Positions 1-8,464 are shown, counted from the first letter of the stretch. The stretch: DNA of 64,000 nucleotides from Hoeflea sp. (GCA_020637795.1 JACKJT010000002.1:1-64000), one strand, 5' to 3'. Made by a program: numbers and translations. The notes: generated by a model not told the origin, from the sequence alone.

Positions 1-40
1 TACCGTCGGCGCCGGCATCGTCGCTTCGATCATCGAGTAA
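1..40 (+). CDS. tuf: Elongation factor Tu, C-terminal end (partial)
   Basis: Only the last 12 codons are inside the window. They read TVGAGIVASIIE followed by TAA at 38-40, which is the conserved C terminus of bacterial EF-Tu, the GTPase that delivers aminoacyl-tRNA to the ribosome. Its position directly before rpsJ is the usual place of the str-operon tuf copy in alphaproteobacteria. Confidence 0.85.
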   Translation, partial: TVGAGIVASIIE

Positions 41-55
41 CAAACTGGGTCAGGG

Positions 56-84
56 CGCATGGTCCGGAGCTTCCGGGCCATGCG
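56..84 (+). promoter_or_regulatory. Hairpin in the tuf-rpsJ spacer
   Basis: Positions 56-67 pair with 73-84 (12 bp with one G-T wobble) around a 5-nt loop. No T-run follows, so it is not a standard rho-independent terminator. It may be an mRNA processing, attenuation or r-protein autoregulation element in front of the S10 operon; that role is inferred only from position. Confidence 0.45.
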
Positions 85-111
85 GTTCTCACACAAGCAA
101 GGACAAGTCGA

Positions 112-420
112 ATGAACGGCCAGAACATCCGCATCCGCCTCAAGGCGTTTGACCACCGGATCCTTGACGCCTCCACGCGTGAAATCGTGTCGACGGCAAA
201 GCGGACCGGCGCAAGCGTCCGTGGCCCGGTGCCGCTGCCGACACGGATCGAAAAATTCACTGTCAACAGGTCGCCGCACATCGACAAGAAGAGCCGCGAA
301 CAGTTCGAGATGCGCACTCATAAGCGTCTTCTCGACATTGTTGATCCGACACCGCAGACCGTAGATGCGCTCATGAAGCTGGATCTCGCCGCGGGCGTCG
401 ATGTGGAAATCAAGCTTTAA
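112..420 (+). CDS. rpsJ: 30S ribosomal protein S10
   Basis: A 102-residue protein of normal S10 length, starting MNGQNIRIRLKAFDHRILD, the conserved S10 N terminus, with the SPHIDKKSREQFE loop in the middle. S10 sits in the 30S head and is also the NusE component of antitermination complexes. First gene of the S10 operon, 71 bp after tuf. The ATG at 112 gives the canonical start and is preceded by a purine-rich AAGGACAAG stretch. Confidence 0.98.
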   Translation: MNGQNIRIRLKAFDHRILDASTREIVSTAKRTGASVRGPVPLPTRIEKFTVNRSPHIDKKSREQFEMRTHKRLLDIVDPTPQTVDALMKLDLAAGVDVEIKL

Positions 421-498
421 GGCCCTGGGCCTTAAGGACAGGGAACGAGGCATGAAGGGGCAGGGCCCCGACAGGCTCATCTCAAGAGGAATGAACCG

Positions 499-1203
499 AT
501 GCGTTCAGGTGTGATTGCACAAAAGTTGGGAATGACGCGGGTCTACAATGACGCCGGCGAGCATGTCCCCGTAACCGTCCTGCGGTTGGAAAACTGCCAG
601 GTGGTGGCCCAGCGTACGGAAGAGAAGAACGGCTACACCGCTGTTCAGCTCGGAGCCGGCGTGGCCAAGGTGAAGAATACGTCCAAGGCGATGCGCGGCA
701 ATTTTGCCATTGCCAATGTCGAGCCCAAGGCCAAGCTGGTCGAGTTCCGCGTGAGCTCGGACAACTTGATCGATGTCGGCGCCGAGATCACTGCCGGGCA
801 CTTTGTTGCCGGCCAGCTGGTCGATGTCTCCGGCATCACCCAGGGTAAGGGTTTCGCCGGCGCCATGAAGCGCCACGGCTTTGGCGGTCTTCGCGCCACC
901 CACGGCGTTTCGGTGTCGCACCGTTCGCATGGCTCCACCGGTTCCAACCAGGATCCCGGCAAGGTCTGGAAGGGCAAGAAGATGGCTGGTCACATGGGCC
1001 AGACACGCGTCACCACCCAGAACCTCGAGATTGTTTCGACCGATGTCGATCGCGGCCTGATCCTGATCAAGGGCGCGGTACCGGGCTCCAAGGGAACCTG
1101 GATCGTCGTTCGCGACGCCGTCAAGTCCGGCATCCCGGCTGATGCGCCTCTTCCTGCCGCGCTCCGCGCTGCAGCCAACGTATCGAATGAGGGAGCCGAA
1201 TAA
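499..1203 (+). CDS. rplC: 50S ribosomal protein L3
   Basis: 234 residues, beginning MRSGVIAQKLGMTRVY. L3 is an early 23S rRNA assembly protein near the peptidyl-transferase centre. The glycine-rich loop around residues 137-166 contains Gln151 in the context GSNQDPGKVWKGKKM, the residue that PrmB methylates in other bacteria. The C terminus is longer than in E. coli, as is common in rhizobia. The stop TAA shares one base with the rplD start, so the two are translationally coupled. Confidence 0.98.
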   Translation: MRSGVIAQKLGMTRVYNDAGEHVPVTVLRLENCQVVAQRTEEKNGYTAVQLGAGVAKVKNTSKAMRGNFAIANVEPKAKLVEFRVSSDNLIDVGAEITAGHFVAGQLVDVSGITQGKGFAGAMKRHGFGGLRATHGVSVSHRSHGSTGSNQDPGKVWKGKKMAGHMGQTRVTTQNLEIVSTDVDRGLILIKGAVPGSKGTWIVVRDAVKSGIPADAPLPAALRAAANVSNEGAE

Positions 1204-1823
1204 TGGATCTCACCGTCACCACACTCGAGGGCAAGGACGCAGGGAAGATCTCTCTTTCCGACGCGATCTTCGGTCTCGACCCGCGCCAGGACCTGATCCA
1301 GCGCATCGTGCGCTGGCAGCTTGCCAAGAAGCAGCAGGGCACCCACCAGGCGCTCGGCCGTGCGGACATTTCGCGCACCGGCGCCAAGATGTTCAAGCAG
1401 AAGGGCACCGGCCGCGCGCGTCACCACTCGGCTCGCGCTCCGCAGTTCCGCGGCGGTGGACAGGCTCATGGTCCGGTTGTTCGCAGCCACGCCCATGACC
1501 TTCCCAAGAAGGTTCGCGCTCTGGCCCTGCGTCATGCGCTTTCCGCCAAGGCCAAGTCGTCCGACATCATCGTCGTCGACAACCTGACCGCTGCAGAGGC
1601 CAAGACCAAGGCGCTGACCGGTTCGCTGTCGAAGCTGGGTCTGACCAACGCGCTGTTCATCGGCGGCGCCGAGCTTGACCAGAATTTCCGCCTTGCGGCC
1701 AAGAACATCCCGAACGTGGATGTGCTGCCGGTCCAGGGTATCAATGTCTACGACATCCTGCGCCGCGGCAAGCTGGTCTTGTCCAAGGACGCTGTCGCTG
1801 CTCTGGAGGAGCGCTTCAAATGA
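1203..1823 (+). CDS. rplD: 50S ribosomal protein L4
   Basis: 206 residues (MDLTVTTLEGKDAGKISL), with the long internal loop rich in Lys/Arg/Gly around residues 60-90 (KMFKQKGTGRARH) that reaches into the exit tunnel. In E. coli L4 also represses its own S10 operon; whether it does so here is unknown. Overlaps rplC by one base and rplW by four (ATGA). Confidence 0.98.
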   Translation: MDLTVTTLEGKDAGKISLSDAIFGLDPRQDLIQRIVRWQLAKKQQGTHQALGRADISRTGAKMFKQKGTGRARHHSARAPQFRGGGQAHGPVVRSHAHDLPKKVRALALRHALSAKAKSSDIIVVDNLTAAEAKTKALTGSLSKLGLTNALFIGGAELDQNFRLAAKNIPNVDVLPVQGINVYDILRRGKLVLSKDAVAALEERFK

Positions 1824-2113
1824 CGGGTCTTCGCCATTATGATGTGATCGTCTCTCCGGCGATCACCGAAAAATCGACCATGGTGTCTGAACAGAACCAG
1901 GTTGTCTTCAATGTCGCCCGGCGCGCTTCCAAGACTGAAATCAAGGCTGCTGTCGAAGCGCTGTTCGGTGTCAAGGTAACGGCTGTCAACACGCTGCTGC
2001 GCAAGGGTAAGACCAAGCGCTTCCGTGGCATCGCCGGTCGCCAGACCGATGTGAAAAAAGCGTATGTGACGCTTGCCGAAGGTCAGTCGATCGACGTCTC
2101 CACTGGTCTGTAA
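1820..2113 (+). CDS. rplW: 50S ribosomal protein L23
   Basis: 97 residues, normal L23 length, with the typical HYDVIVSPAITEKS N terminus. L23 lies at the tunnel exit and is the docking site for trigger factor and signal recognition particle. The start overlaps the rplD stop in an ATGA arrangement, which indicates coupled translation. Confidence 0.98.
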   Translation: MTGLRHYDVIVSPAITEKSTMVSEQNQVVFNVARRASKTEIKAAVEALFGVKVTAVNTLLRKGKTKRFRGIAGRQTDVKKAYVTLAEGQSIDVSTGL

Positions 2114-2152
2114 GGGCTGGGCGGGAACAAGCCCCCAAAAGGGAACAGGAAA

Positions 2153-2989
2153 ATGGCACTGAAAAGTTACAATCCGACGACCCCGAGCCAGCGCCAGCTG
2201 GTCATCGTTGATCGTTCGGGTCTTCATCGCGGAAAGCCGGTCAAGTCGCTGACCCAGGGGCTTCACTCCAAGGGCGGCCGCAACAACTACGGTCGTGTTA
2301 CCGCGCAGTCGATCGGTGGCGGTCACAAGCGCACCTACCGCATGGTCGACTTCAAGCGTCGCAAGTTCGACGTTGAAGCCACCGTCGAGCGTATGGAATA
2401 CGATCCGAACCGGACCGCATTCATCGCGCTGATCACCTATGCCGATGGTGAGAAGTCCTACATTCTCGCTCCGCAGCGTCTGGCTGCCGGCGACAAGGTG
2501 ATTTCGTCGGACAAGGCCGTGGACGTGAAGCCGGGCAATTGCATGCCGCTTCAGTTCATGCCGGTCGGCACGATCATCCACAACATCGAGATGAAGCCTG
2601 CAAAGGGCGGCCAGATTGCCCGTTCGGCCGGCGGATACGCCCAGCTGGTCGGTCGCGACCAGGGCATGGCGATCCTTCGTCTCAATTCGGGTGAGCAGCG
2701 TCTGGTGCAGGGTGCATGCCTTGCCACTGTCGGTGCGGTTTCCAACCCGGATCACCTCAACATCAACGACGGCAAGGCTGGCCGCTCCCGCTGGAAGGGC
2801 AAGCGCCCGCATGTCCGCGGTGTTGCGATGAACCCCGTCGATCACCCGCACGGCGGCGGCGAAGGCCGTACATCCGGCGGTCGTCATCCGGTCAGCCCCT
2901 GGGGCAAGCCGACCAAGGGCAAGCGCACGCGCTCGAACAAGTCGACCGACAAGTTCATCATGCGCTCGCGTCATCAGCGCAAGAAGTAA
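2153..2989 (+). CDS. rplB: 50S ribosomal protein L2
   Basis: 278 residues beginning MALKSYNPTTPSQRQLV. L2 is one of the most conserved 50S proteins and is needed for subunit association and peptidyl-transferase assembly. The conserved GVAMNPVDHPHGGGEGR segment near residues 222-238 contains the functionally important histidine. Preceded by AAAGGGAACAGGAAA, a good ribosome-binding site. Confidence 0.98.
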   Translation: MALKSYNPTTPSQRQLVIVDRSGLHRGKPVKSLTQGLHSKGGRNNYGRVTAQSIGGGHKRTYRMVDFKRRKFDVEATVERMEYDPNRTAFIALITYADGEKSYILAPQRLAAGDKVISSDKAVDVKPGNCMPLQFMPVGTIIHNIEMKPAKGGQIARSAGGYAQLVGRDQGMAILRLNSGEQRLVQGACLATVGAVSNPDHLNINDGKAGRSRWKGKRPHVRGVAMNPVDHPHGGGEGRTSGGRHPVSPWGKPTKGKRTRSNKSTDKFIMRSRHQRKK

Positions 2990-3004
2990 GAGAGGAAGTC
3001 TCCA

Positions 3005-3283
3005 ATGGCTCGTTCAGTTTGGAAAGGTCCGTTTGTTGACGGCTATCTTCTCAAGAAGGCTGAGAAGGTTCGCGAAGGCGGCCGCAATGAAGTGATCAAA
3101 ACCTGGAGCCGCCGCTCCACCATCATGCCGCAGTTCGTCGGCCTGACGTTCGGCGTCTACAACGGAAGCAAGCACATTCCGGTCAACGTGTCGGAAGACA
3201 TGGTCGGCCAGAAGTTTGGCGAATATTCCCCGACGCGGACCTACTATGGCCACGGCGCCGACAAGAAAGCGAAGAGGAAGTAA
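3005..3283 (+). CDS. rpsS: 30S ribosomal protein S19
   Basis: 92 residues (MARSVWKGPFVDGYLLKK), the standard S19 length and N terminus. It forms a complex with S13 in the 30S head near the A site. A GAGAGGAAG ribosome-binding site precedes the ATG, and only 2 bases separate its stop from rplV. Confidence 0.98.
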   Translation: MARSVWKGPFVDGYLLKKAEKVREGGRNEVIKTWSRRSTIMPQFVGLTFGVYNGSKHIPVNVSEDMVGQKFGEYSPTRTYYGHGADKKAKRK

Positions 3284-3285
3284 CC

Positions 3286-3675
3286 ATGGGCAAGGCAAAA
3301 ACCGAACGCCGGCTCAAGACCAACGAAGCGCAGGCTGTCGCCCGCACCATTCGTATCAGCCCGCAGAAGCTCAACCTGGTCGCCGCCCTCATCCGCGGCA
3401 AGAAGGTTGACAAGGCGCTGGCAGAGCTTGAGTTTTCGCGCAAGCGCATCGCTTCGACCGTCAAGAAGACGCTTGAATCCGCCATCGCAAACGCCGAGAA
3501 CAATCATGATCTCGACGTCGATTCGCTGGTCGTTGCCGAGGCTTATGTCGGCAAGTCCATCGTCATGAAGCGCTTTCATGCTCGCGGTCGCGGTCGCTCT
3601 TCGCGCATCGAGAAGCCGTTCGCTCACCTGACCATCGTGGTGCGTGAAGTGGAAGCCAAAGGGGAGGCCGCCTAA
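3286..3675 (+). CDS. rplV: 50S ribosomal protein L22
   Basis: 129 residues. The body shows the L22 signature of RISPQKLNLVAALIRGKKV and the extended beta-hairpin region ending in RGRGRSSRIEKPFAHL that lines the exit tunnel and is the place of macrolide-resistance changes in other species. The stop TAA shares a base with the rpsC ATG. Confidence 0.98.
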   Translation: MGKAKTERRLKTNEAQAVARTIRISPQKLNLVAALIRGKKVDKALAELEFSRKRIASTVKKTLESAIANAENNHDLDVDSLVVAEAYVGKSIVMKRFHARGRGRSSRIEKPFAHLTIVVREVEAKGEAA

Positions 3676-4379
3676 TGGGTCAGAAAATCAATCCGATCGG
3701 TTTCCGCCTCGGCATTAACCGCACCTGGGACAGCCGTTGGTTCGCCGACAATGCCGAATACGGCAAGCTGCTTCACGAAGACCTGAAGATCCGCAAGTAT
3801 CTTCTGGCCGAACTCAAGCAGGCCGGCATCTCCAAGGTTGTCATCGAGCGCCCGCACAAGAAGTGCCGCGTGACCATTCATGCTGCCCGTCCTGGCCTGA
3901 TCATCGGCAAGAAGGGTGCGGACATCGAGAAGCTGCGCCGCAAGCTGTCGGAGATGACCAACTCGGAAACCCACCTCAACATCGTTGAAGTGCGCAAGCC
4001 CGAAGTTGACGCGACGCTCGTCGCCCAGTCGATCGCCCAGCAGCTCGAGCGCCGTATCGCGTTCCGCCGCGCCATGAAGCGTTCGGTCCAGTCGGCCATG
4101 CGTCTCGGCGCCGAAGGCATCAAGATCACCTGCGGCGGCCGTCTCGGCGGCGCGGAAATCGCACGTACCGAATGGTACCGCGAAGGCCGGGTTCCGCTTC
4201 ACACGCTGCGCGCCGATATCGATTACGGCACGGCCGAGGCAAAGACCGCCTACGGCATTTGCGGAGTGAAGGTCTGGATCTTCAAGGGCGAAATTCTTGA
4301 GCATGATCCCATGGCGTCTGAACGTCGCGCCACTGAAGGCGACGCTTCTGGCGGCAATCGCCGGCGCGAAAACGCCTGA
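3675..4379 (+). CDS. rpsC: 30S ribosomal protein S3
   Basis: 234 residues (MGQKINPIGFRLGINRTWDS). The KH domain motif GLIIGKKGADIEKLR lies near residues 75-89. S3 lines the mRNA entry channel and contributes to helicase activity of the ribosome. A one-base overlap with rplV gives tight coupling; a 35-bp spacer with a GGAG site then leads to rplP. Confidence 0.98.
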   Translation: MGQKINPIGFRLGINRTWDSRWFADNAEYGKLLHEDLKIRKYLLAELKQAGISKVVIERPHKKCRVTIHAARPGLIIGKKGADIEKLRRKLSEMTNSETHLNIVEVRKPEVDATLVAQSIAQQLERRIAFRRAMKRSVQSAMRLGAEGIKITCGGRLGGAEIARTEWYREGRVPLHTLRADIDYGTAEAKTAYGICGVKVWIFKGEILEHDPMASERRATEGDASGGNRRRENA

Positions 4380-4414
4380 TTTTGCGCCAGGCAGATAATT
4401 CGGAGAATTAAACA

Positions 4415-4828
4415 ATGTTGCAGCCAAAGCGTACAAAGTACCGCAAGCAGTTCAAGGGCCGCATCAAGGGTGTCGCCAAGGGCGGCTCGGACTTGAATTT
4501 CGGTTCCTACGGCTTGAAGGCACAAGAGCCCGATCGCGTCAACGCGCGTCAGATCGAGGCAGCCCGCCGTGCCATCACGCGTCACATGAAGCGTGCCGGC
4601 CGGGTGTGGATCCGCATCTTCCCGGACGTGCCGGTGACCTCCAAGCCGACGGAAGTCCGCATGGGTAAGGGCAAGGGTTCGGTCGATTACTGGGCTGCAA
4701 AGGTCAAGCCCGGCCGGATCATGTTCGAAATCGACGGTGTCAGCGAGGAACTCGCCCGTGAAGCCCTGCGTCTCGGCGCGGCCAAGCTTTCGGTCAAGAC
4801 CCGCTTCGTACAGCGCATCGCAGAGTAA
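4415..4828 (+). CDS. rplP: 50S ribosomal protein L16
   Basis: 137 residues (MLQPKRTKYRKQFKGRIKG), the normal L16 length. The conserved MGKGKGSVDYWAAKV segment near residues 82-96 approaches the A-site tRNA elbow. It precedes rpmC by 11 bp and has an upstream GGAG about 6 bases before the ATG. Confidence 0.98.
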   Translation: MLQPKRTKYRKQFKGRIKGVAKGGSDLNFGSYGLKAQEPDRVNARQIEAARRAITRHMKRAGRVWIRIFPDVPVTSKPTEVRMGKGKGSVDYWAAKVKPGRIMFEIDGVSEELAREALRLGAAKLSVKTRFVQRIAE

Positions 4829-4839
4829 GGAGACGGATC

Positions 4840-5040
4840 ATGAAAGCCGCTGATGTTCGCGCCTTGAGCGTCGACCAACTCAATGATGAGCTCGCCAAGC
4901 TGAAGAAAGAGCAGTTCAACCTGCGTTTCCAGGGCGCTACCGGCCAGCTCGAAAAGACATCGCGCGTACAGCAAGTTCGCCGCGATATCGCTCGGATCAA
5001 GACTATTGCCCGCCAGAAGGCGGCCGAATCCAAGGCCTAA
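4840..5040 (+). CDS. rpmC: 50S ribosomal protein L29
   Basis: 66 residues, predicted almost entirely helical (MKAADVRALSVDQLNDELAK), the standard two-helix L29 fold at the tunnel exit next to L23. A TAAGGAGACGG ribosome-binding site lies just upstream. Confidence 0.97.
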   Translation: MKAADVRALSVDQLNDELAKLKKEQFNLRFQGATGQLEKTSRVQQVRRDIARIKTIARQKAAESKA

Positions 5041-5052
5041 GGACCGAAGAAA

Positions 5053-5292
5053 ATGCCAAAACGCATTCTGCAGGGCACTGTTGTCAGTGACAAGAACGAG
5101 AAGACCGTAGTGGTCCGGGTGGAACGCCGTTTCGCGCATCCGGTCATGCGGAAGATTGTTCGTCGTACCAAGAACTACAAGGCACACGACGAAAACAATC
5201 AGTACAAGGTGGGCGATGAGGTTTCCATTCAGGAATGCGCGCCCATTTCCAAGGACAAGCGCTGGACTGTCGTCGAGGCTGTCCAGGCTTGA
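5053..5292 (+). CDS. rpsQ: 30S ribosomal protein S17
   Basis: 79 residues (MPKRILQGTVVSDKNEKTVVV), an OB-fold primary 16S rRNA binder of normal length. It is the last gene of the S10 cluster and is followed by an unusually long 236-bp spacer before rplN. Confidence 0.98.
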   Translation: MPKRILQGTVVSDKNEKTVVVRVERRFAHPVMRKIVRRTKNYKAHDENNQYKVGDEVSIQECAPISKDKRWTVVEAVQA

Positions 5293-5528
5293 ATGAATAG
5301 GTTTTGAGGCGAGGGCACTTGCGCCCCGCCGAGAATCCTGTATGAAGCAGGCCATTGGCGCAGAACGCCCCGGTAACGGGCGTTCTTCTGCTTTCAGCGC
5401 ATGGAAGGTCCCCTCGGGGAAACCACCTTGGCAATATCCTTCCCGCGCAAAAAAAGAATTGATTCCTAAGCTGGCAAAGGGGGCCTTCTCGCCCAACCGT
5501 GCCGGTAACAACAAGAAGGCGGCCTGAT
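5293..5528 (+). other. rpsQ-rplN spacer with hairpin and a short open frame
   Basis: This is the S10/spc boundary. Positions 5362-5370 pair perfectly with 5378-5386 (9 bp, 7-nt loop) without a long T-run, so it could be an attenuator or a processing site. A 61-codon ATG frame at 5342-5527 ends two bases before the rplN start; its composition (many S, P, K, A) resembles no protein I know and it has no clear ribosome-binding site, so I do not call it a gene. The spacer may instead hold the spc promoter. Confidence 0.5.
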
Positions 5529-5897
5529 ATGATTCAGATGCAGACAAACCTCGACGTCGCGGATAATTCCGGCGCGCGTCGTGTCATGTGCATCAAGGTT
5601 CTGGGCGGTTCCAAGCGGAAATATGCTTCCATCGGCGACATCATTGTCGTCTCGATCAAGGAGGCCATTCCGCGCGGCCGCGTCAAGAAGGGTGATGTGA
5701 TGAAGGCGGTTGTCGTTCGGACAGCCAAGGACATTCGTCGCGCCGACGGCAGCGTCATCCGGTTCGACCGGAACGCGGCTGTGTTGATCGACAACAAGAA
5801 AGAGCCGATCGGCACCCGTATCTTCGGACCGGTTCCGCGCGAATTGCGCGCCAAGAGCCACATGAAGATCATCTCCCTGGCTCCCGAAGTGCTGTAA
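5529..5897 (+). CDS. rplN: 50S ribosomal protein L14
   Basis: 122 residues when started at the ATG at 5529 (MIQMQTNLDVADNSGARRV), exactly the usual L14 length. A longer in-frame start at 5499 would add ten non-conserved residues and is rejected. AAGAAGG lies upstream. L14 forms an inter-subunit bridge and is the binding site of the silencing factor RsfS. First gene of the spc cluster. Confidence 0.98.
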   Translation: MIQMQTNLDVADNSGARRVMCIKVLGGSKRKYASIGDIIVVSIKEAIPRGRVKKGDVMKAVVVRTAKDIRRADGSVIRFDRNAAVLIDNKKEPIGTRIFGPVPRELRAKSHMKIISLAPEVL

Positions 5898-5908
5898 GGA
5901 ACGAACCG

Positions 5909-6220
5909 ATGCAAAAGATCCGCAAAGGCGACAAGGTCGTCGTTCTGACCGGCAAGGACAAGGGCCGTACTGGCGAAGTTCTTGCTGTGATGCCGAAGGA
6001 AGACCGTGCGGTTGTCCGTGGTCTGAACATGGTCAAGCGCCACCAGCGCCAGACCCAGACCCAGGAAGCCGGCATTATCAACAAGGAAGCTTCGCTTCAC
6101 CTCTCCAACCTGGCGATTGCCGACCCGAAGGACGGCAAGCCGACCCGCGTCGGTTTCCGCATCGAGGGCGAGAAGAAGGTGCGCGTTGCAAAGCGTTCGG
6201 GAGTGGTCATCGATGGCTGA
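5909..6220 (+). CDS. rplX: 50S ribosomal protein L24
   Basis: 103 residues with the N-terminal KOW motif (KGDKVVVLTGKDKGRTGEVL). L24 initiates 50S assembly. The 3' end overlaps the rplE start by 8 bases in a different frame. Confidence 0.98.
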   Translation: MQKIRKGDKVVVLTGKDKGRTGEVLAVMPKEDRAVVRGLNMVKRHQRQTQTQEAGIINKEASLHLSNLAIADPKDGKPTRVGFRIEGEKKVRVAKRSGVVIDG

Positions 6221-6767
6221 CAAGTACGAGCCGCGGCTCAAGAAGGAATATGTCGAGCGCATTCGCAAGGCGATGCAGGAGCAGTTCGCCTACGCAAACG
6301 AGATGCAGATCCCGCGCCTCGACAAGATCGTCATCAACATGGGTGTTGGCGAAGCGACCGCGGACTCCAAGAAGCCCGCTATCGCGGCCGAGGATCTTGC
6401 AGCGATCGCCGGCCAGAAGCCGGTCATCACCCGCGCCCGCAACTCGATCGCAGGCTTCAAGCTTCGTGAGCAGATGCCGATCGGCGCCAAGGTGACGCTG
6501 CGCGGCAACCGCATGTTTGAATTCATGGACCGCCTGATCACTATCGCGCTTCCGCGCGTTCGTGACTTTCGCGGCCTGAACCCGAAGAGCTTTGACGGCC
6601 GTGGCAACTTCGCCATGGGCATCAAGGAGCACATCGTGTTTCCGGAGGTCAACTACGACAAGGTTGATCAGATCTGGGGCATGGACATCATCGTTTGTAC
6701 GACGGCACCGACGGACGACGAAGCACGGGCTCTTTTGAAAGAGTTCAACTTCCCCTTCCGTCAGTAA
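6213..6767 (+). CDS. rplE: 50S ribosomal protein L5
   Basis: 184 residues from ATG 6213 (MADKYEPRLKKEYVERIRK). A longer frame beginning at 6117 only reads rplX out of frame, so the start inside the rplX end is used. Typical L5 segments KIVINMGVGEA and RNSIAGFKLREQMPIG are present. L5 binds 5S rRNA and contacts the P-site tRNA. Confidence 0.98.
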   Translation: MADKYEPRLKKEYVERIRKAMQEQFAYANEMQIPRLDKIVINMGVGEATADSKKPAIAAEDLAAIAGQKPVITRARNSIAGFKLREQMPIGAKVTLRGNRMFEFMDRLITIALPRVRDFRGLNPKSFDGRGNFAMGIKEHIVFPEVNYDKVDQIWGMDIIVCTTAPTDDEARALLKEFNFPFRQ

Positions 6768-6800
6768 TCGTAACGGCATTCGTAAAAAGGATATCTGATC

Positions 6801-7106
6801 ATGGCGAAAGTCAGCGCAATCGAAAAGAACAAGCGCCGCCGCAAGCTGGTCGCACGCGACGCCTCAAAGCGCGCCGCACTCAAGGCGATCACACAAAATC
6901 AGGAGCTTCCAATCGAGGAACGCTTCCGTGCAACCCTGAAGCTGGCCGAAATGCCGCGCAACGGGGCCAAGATTCGCGTTCGCAATCGTTGCGAAGTTAC
7001 CGGCCGTCCGCGTGCGTTCTACCGCAAGCTGGGCATGTCGCGTATCGCATTGCGTGAACTCGGGTCGCTGGCCAAGGTGCCGGGCCTGGTCAAGTCGAGC
7101 TGGTAA
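6801..7106 (+). CDS. rpsN: 30S ribosomal protein S14 (zinc-independent form)
   Basis: 101 residues (MAKVSAIEKNKRRRKL). It is the long form that lacks the CxxC pairs of zinc-binding S14; only one Cys, in RNRCEVTGRPR, is present. It assembles late in the 30S head. An AAAAAGGATAT stretch precedes the ATG. Confidence 0.97.
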   Translation: MAKVSAIEKNKRRRKLVARDASKRAALKAITQNQELPIEERFRATLKLAEMPRNGAKIRVRNRCEVTGRPRAFYRKLGMSRIALRELGSLAKVPGLVKSSW

Positions 7107-7118
7107 GGAGCGCGCAAT

Positions 7119-7517
7119 ATGGCAATGACTGATCCTCTGGGTGATATGCTCACCCGCATCCGTAACGGCGTTGCACGCCGCAAGTCGTCCGTGTCCACGC
7201 CTGCATCCAAGCTGCGCGCCCGCGTGCTCGACGTGCTGCAGGCCGAAGGTTATATCCGCGGATATACCGAAGTCGCGTACGACAATGGCAAGTCCGAATT
7301 GAGCATCGAGCTCAAGTACCATGAAGGCGCACCTGTGATCCGCGAGATCGCCCGCGTCTCCAAGCCGGGCCGTCGCGTGTACGTCTCCGTCAAGTCCATT
7401 CCGCAGGTCGCCAACGGTCTCGGCATCACGATCCTTTCGACTCCGAAGGGCGTTTTGGCCGATCATGTTGCGCGTGAGCACAATGTTGGTGGTGAGGTTC
7501 TCTGCTCGATCTTCTGA
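7119..7517 (+). CDS. rpsH: 30S ribosomal protein S8
   Basis: 132 residues (MAMTDPLGDMLTRIRNG), the conserved S8 N terminus; the C terminus ends in GGEVLCSIF with the conserved GIxxLST-type loop just before. S8 binds 16S helix 21 and in E. coli represses the spc operon. TAAGGAG precedes the start. Confidence 0.98.
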   Translation: MAMTDPLGDMLTRIRNGVARRKSSVSTPASKLRARVLDVLQAEGYIRGYTEVAYDNGKSELSIELKYHEGAPVIREIARVSKPGRRVYVSVKSIPQVANGLGITILSTPKGVLADHVAREHNVGGEVLCSIF

Positions 7518-7555
7518 TCGTGCAGGACCTCCAACTCGAACAGACAGGTTGAACA

Positions 7556-8089
7556 ATGTCTCGTATCGGTAAAAAGCCCGTCCCAGTCCCCGCCGGCGTC
7601 ACCGCGACGATCGACGGCCAGAAAGTGGTCGCCAAGGGTCCCAAGGGTGAGCTGTCCTTCGTCGCCAACGATGAAGTGTCGCTCAAGCTTGAAGACAACG
7701 CGATCGTGGTCACGCCCGTGGATAACTCCAAGGACGCCCGCTCCAAATGGGGCATGTCGCGCACCATGGTGTCCAACATCCTTACCGGGGTGAAAGACGG
7801 CTACGAGCGCAAGCTCGAAATCAACGGCGTGGGTTATCGCGCGGCCATGCAGGGTCAGAACCTGCAGTTGGCTCTTGGCTTCAGCCATGACGTCGTCTAC
7901 CAGCCGCCCAAGGGCGTCAACATCGCTTGCCCGAAGCCGACGGAAATCGTCATCACCGGCATCGACAAGCAGGTGCTTGGCCAGGTCGCCGCTGAAATCC
8001 GAGCCTACCGGGGTCCTGAACCCTACAAGGGCAAGGGCGTTAAATATGCTGAAGAGCGGATTGTCCGCAAAGAAGGCAAGAAGAAGTAA
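7556..8089 (+). CDS. rplF: 50S ribosomal protein L6
   Basis: 177 residues (MSRIGKKPVPVPAGVTATI), two tandem L6 folds; the second carries the conserved RGPEPYKGKGVKYAEE near the C terminus. L6 supports the sarcin-ricin loop region used by the translational GTPases. Confidence 0.98.
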   Translation: MSRIGKKPVPVPAGVTATIDGQKVVAKGPKGELSFVANDEVSLKLEDNAIVVTPVDNSKDARSKWGMSRTMVSNILTGVKDGYERKLEINGVGYRAAMQGQNLQLALGFSHDVVYQPPKGVNIACPKPTEIVITGIDKQVLGQVAAEIRAYRGPEPYKGKGVKYAEERIVRKEGKKK

Positions 8090-8101
8090 GGAAGACGCGA
8101 A

Positions 8102-8464
8102 ATGGCTAGCAGGAAAGAATCCCTTACGCGTCGTTCCGCTCGGGTACGTCGCCAGATCAAAGCGGTCGCCAACGGCCGGCCACGCCTGTCGGTACATCGC
8201 TCGTCGAAGAACATCTATGTTCAGGTTATCGACGATGCGGCGGGCCGCACGCTTGCTGCAGCATCAACTCTCGATGCCGGCCTTCGTGCCGACCTCAAGA
8301 CGGGTGCGGATATTGCCGCTGCGGCAGCGGTTGGAAAACTCGTTGCCGAACGCGCGGTCAAGGCCGGCGTGACGGAAGTGGTTTTCGACCGTGGTGCATT
8401 CATCTATCACGGCCGTATCAAGGCCCTCGCCGAAGCAGCCCGCGAAGGCGGTCTTAGCTTCTAA
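8102..8464 (+). CDS. rplR: 50S ribosomal protein L18
   Basis: 120 residues with an Arg-rich N terminus and the L18 motif RLSVHRSSKNIYVQVID, ending in FDRGAFIYHGRIKALAEAAREGGLSF, which binds 5S rRNA. GGAAGACG precedes the ATG by few bases. Confidence 0.98.
   Translation: MASRKESLTRRSARVRRQIKAVANGRPRLSVHRSSKNIYVQVIDDAAGRTLAAASTLDAGLRADLKTGADIAAAAAVGKLVAERAVKAGVTEVVFDRGAFIYHGRIKALAEAAREGGLSF

Noticed and set aside
5342..5527. A 61-aa gene in the rpsQ-rplN gap
   Set aside because: No ribosome-binding site and no protein-like features; retained only as an observation on the spacer.
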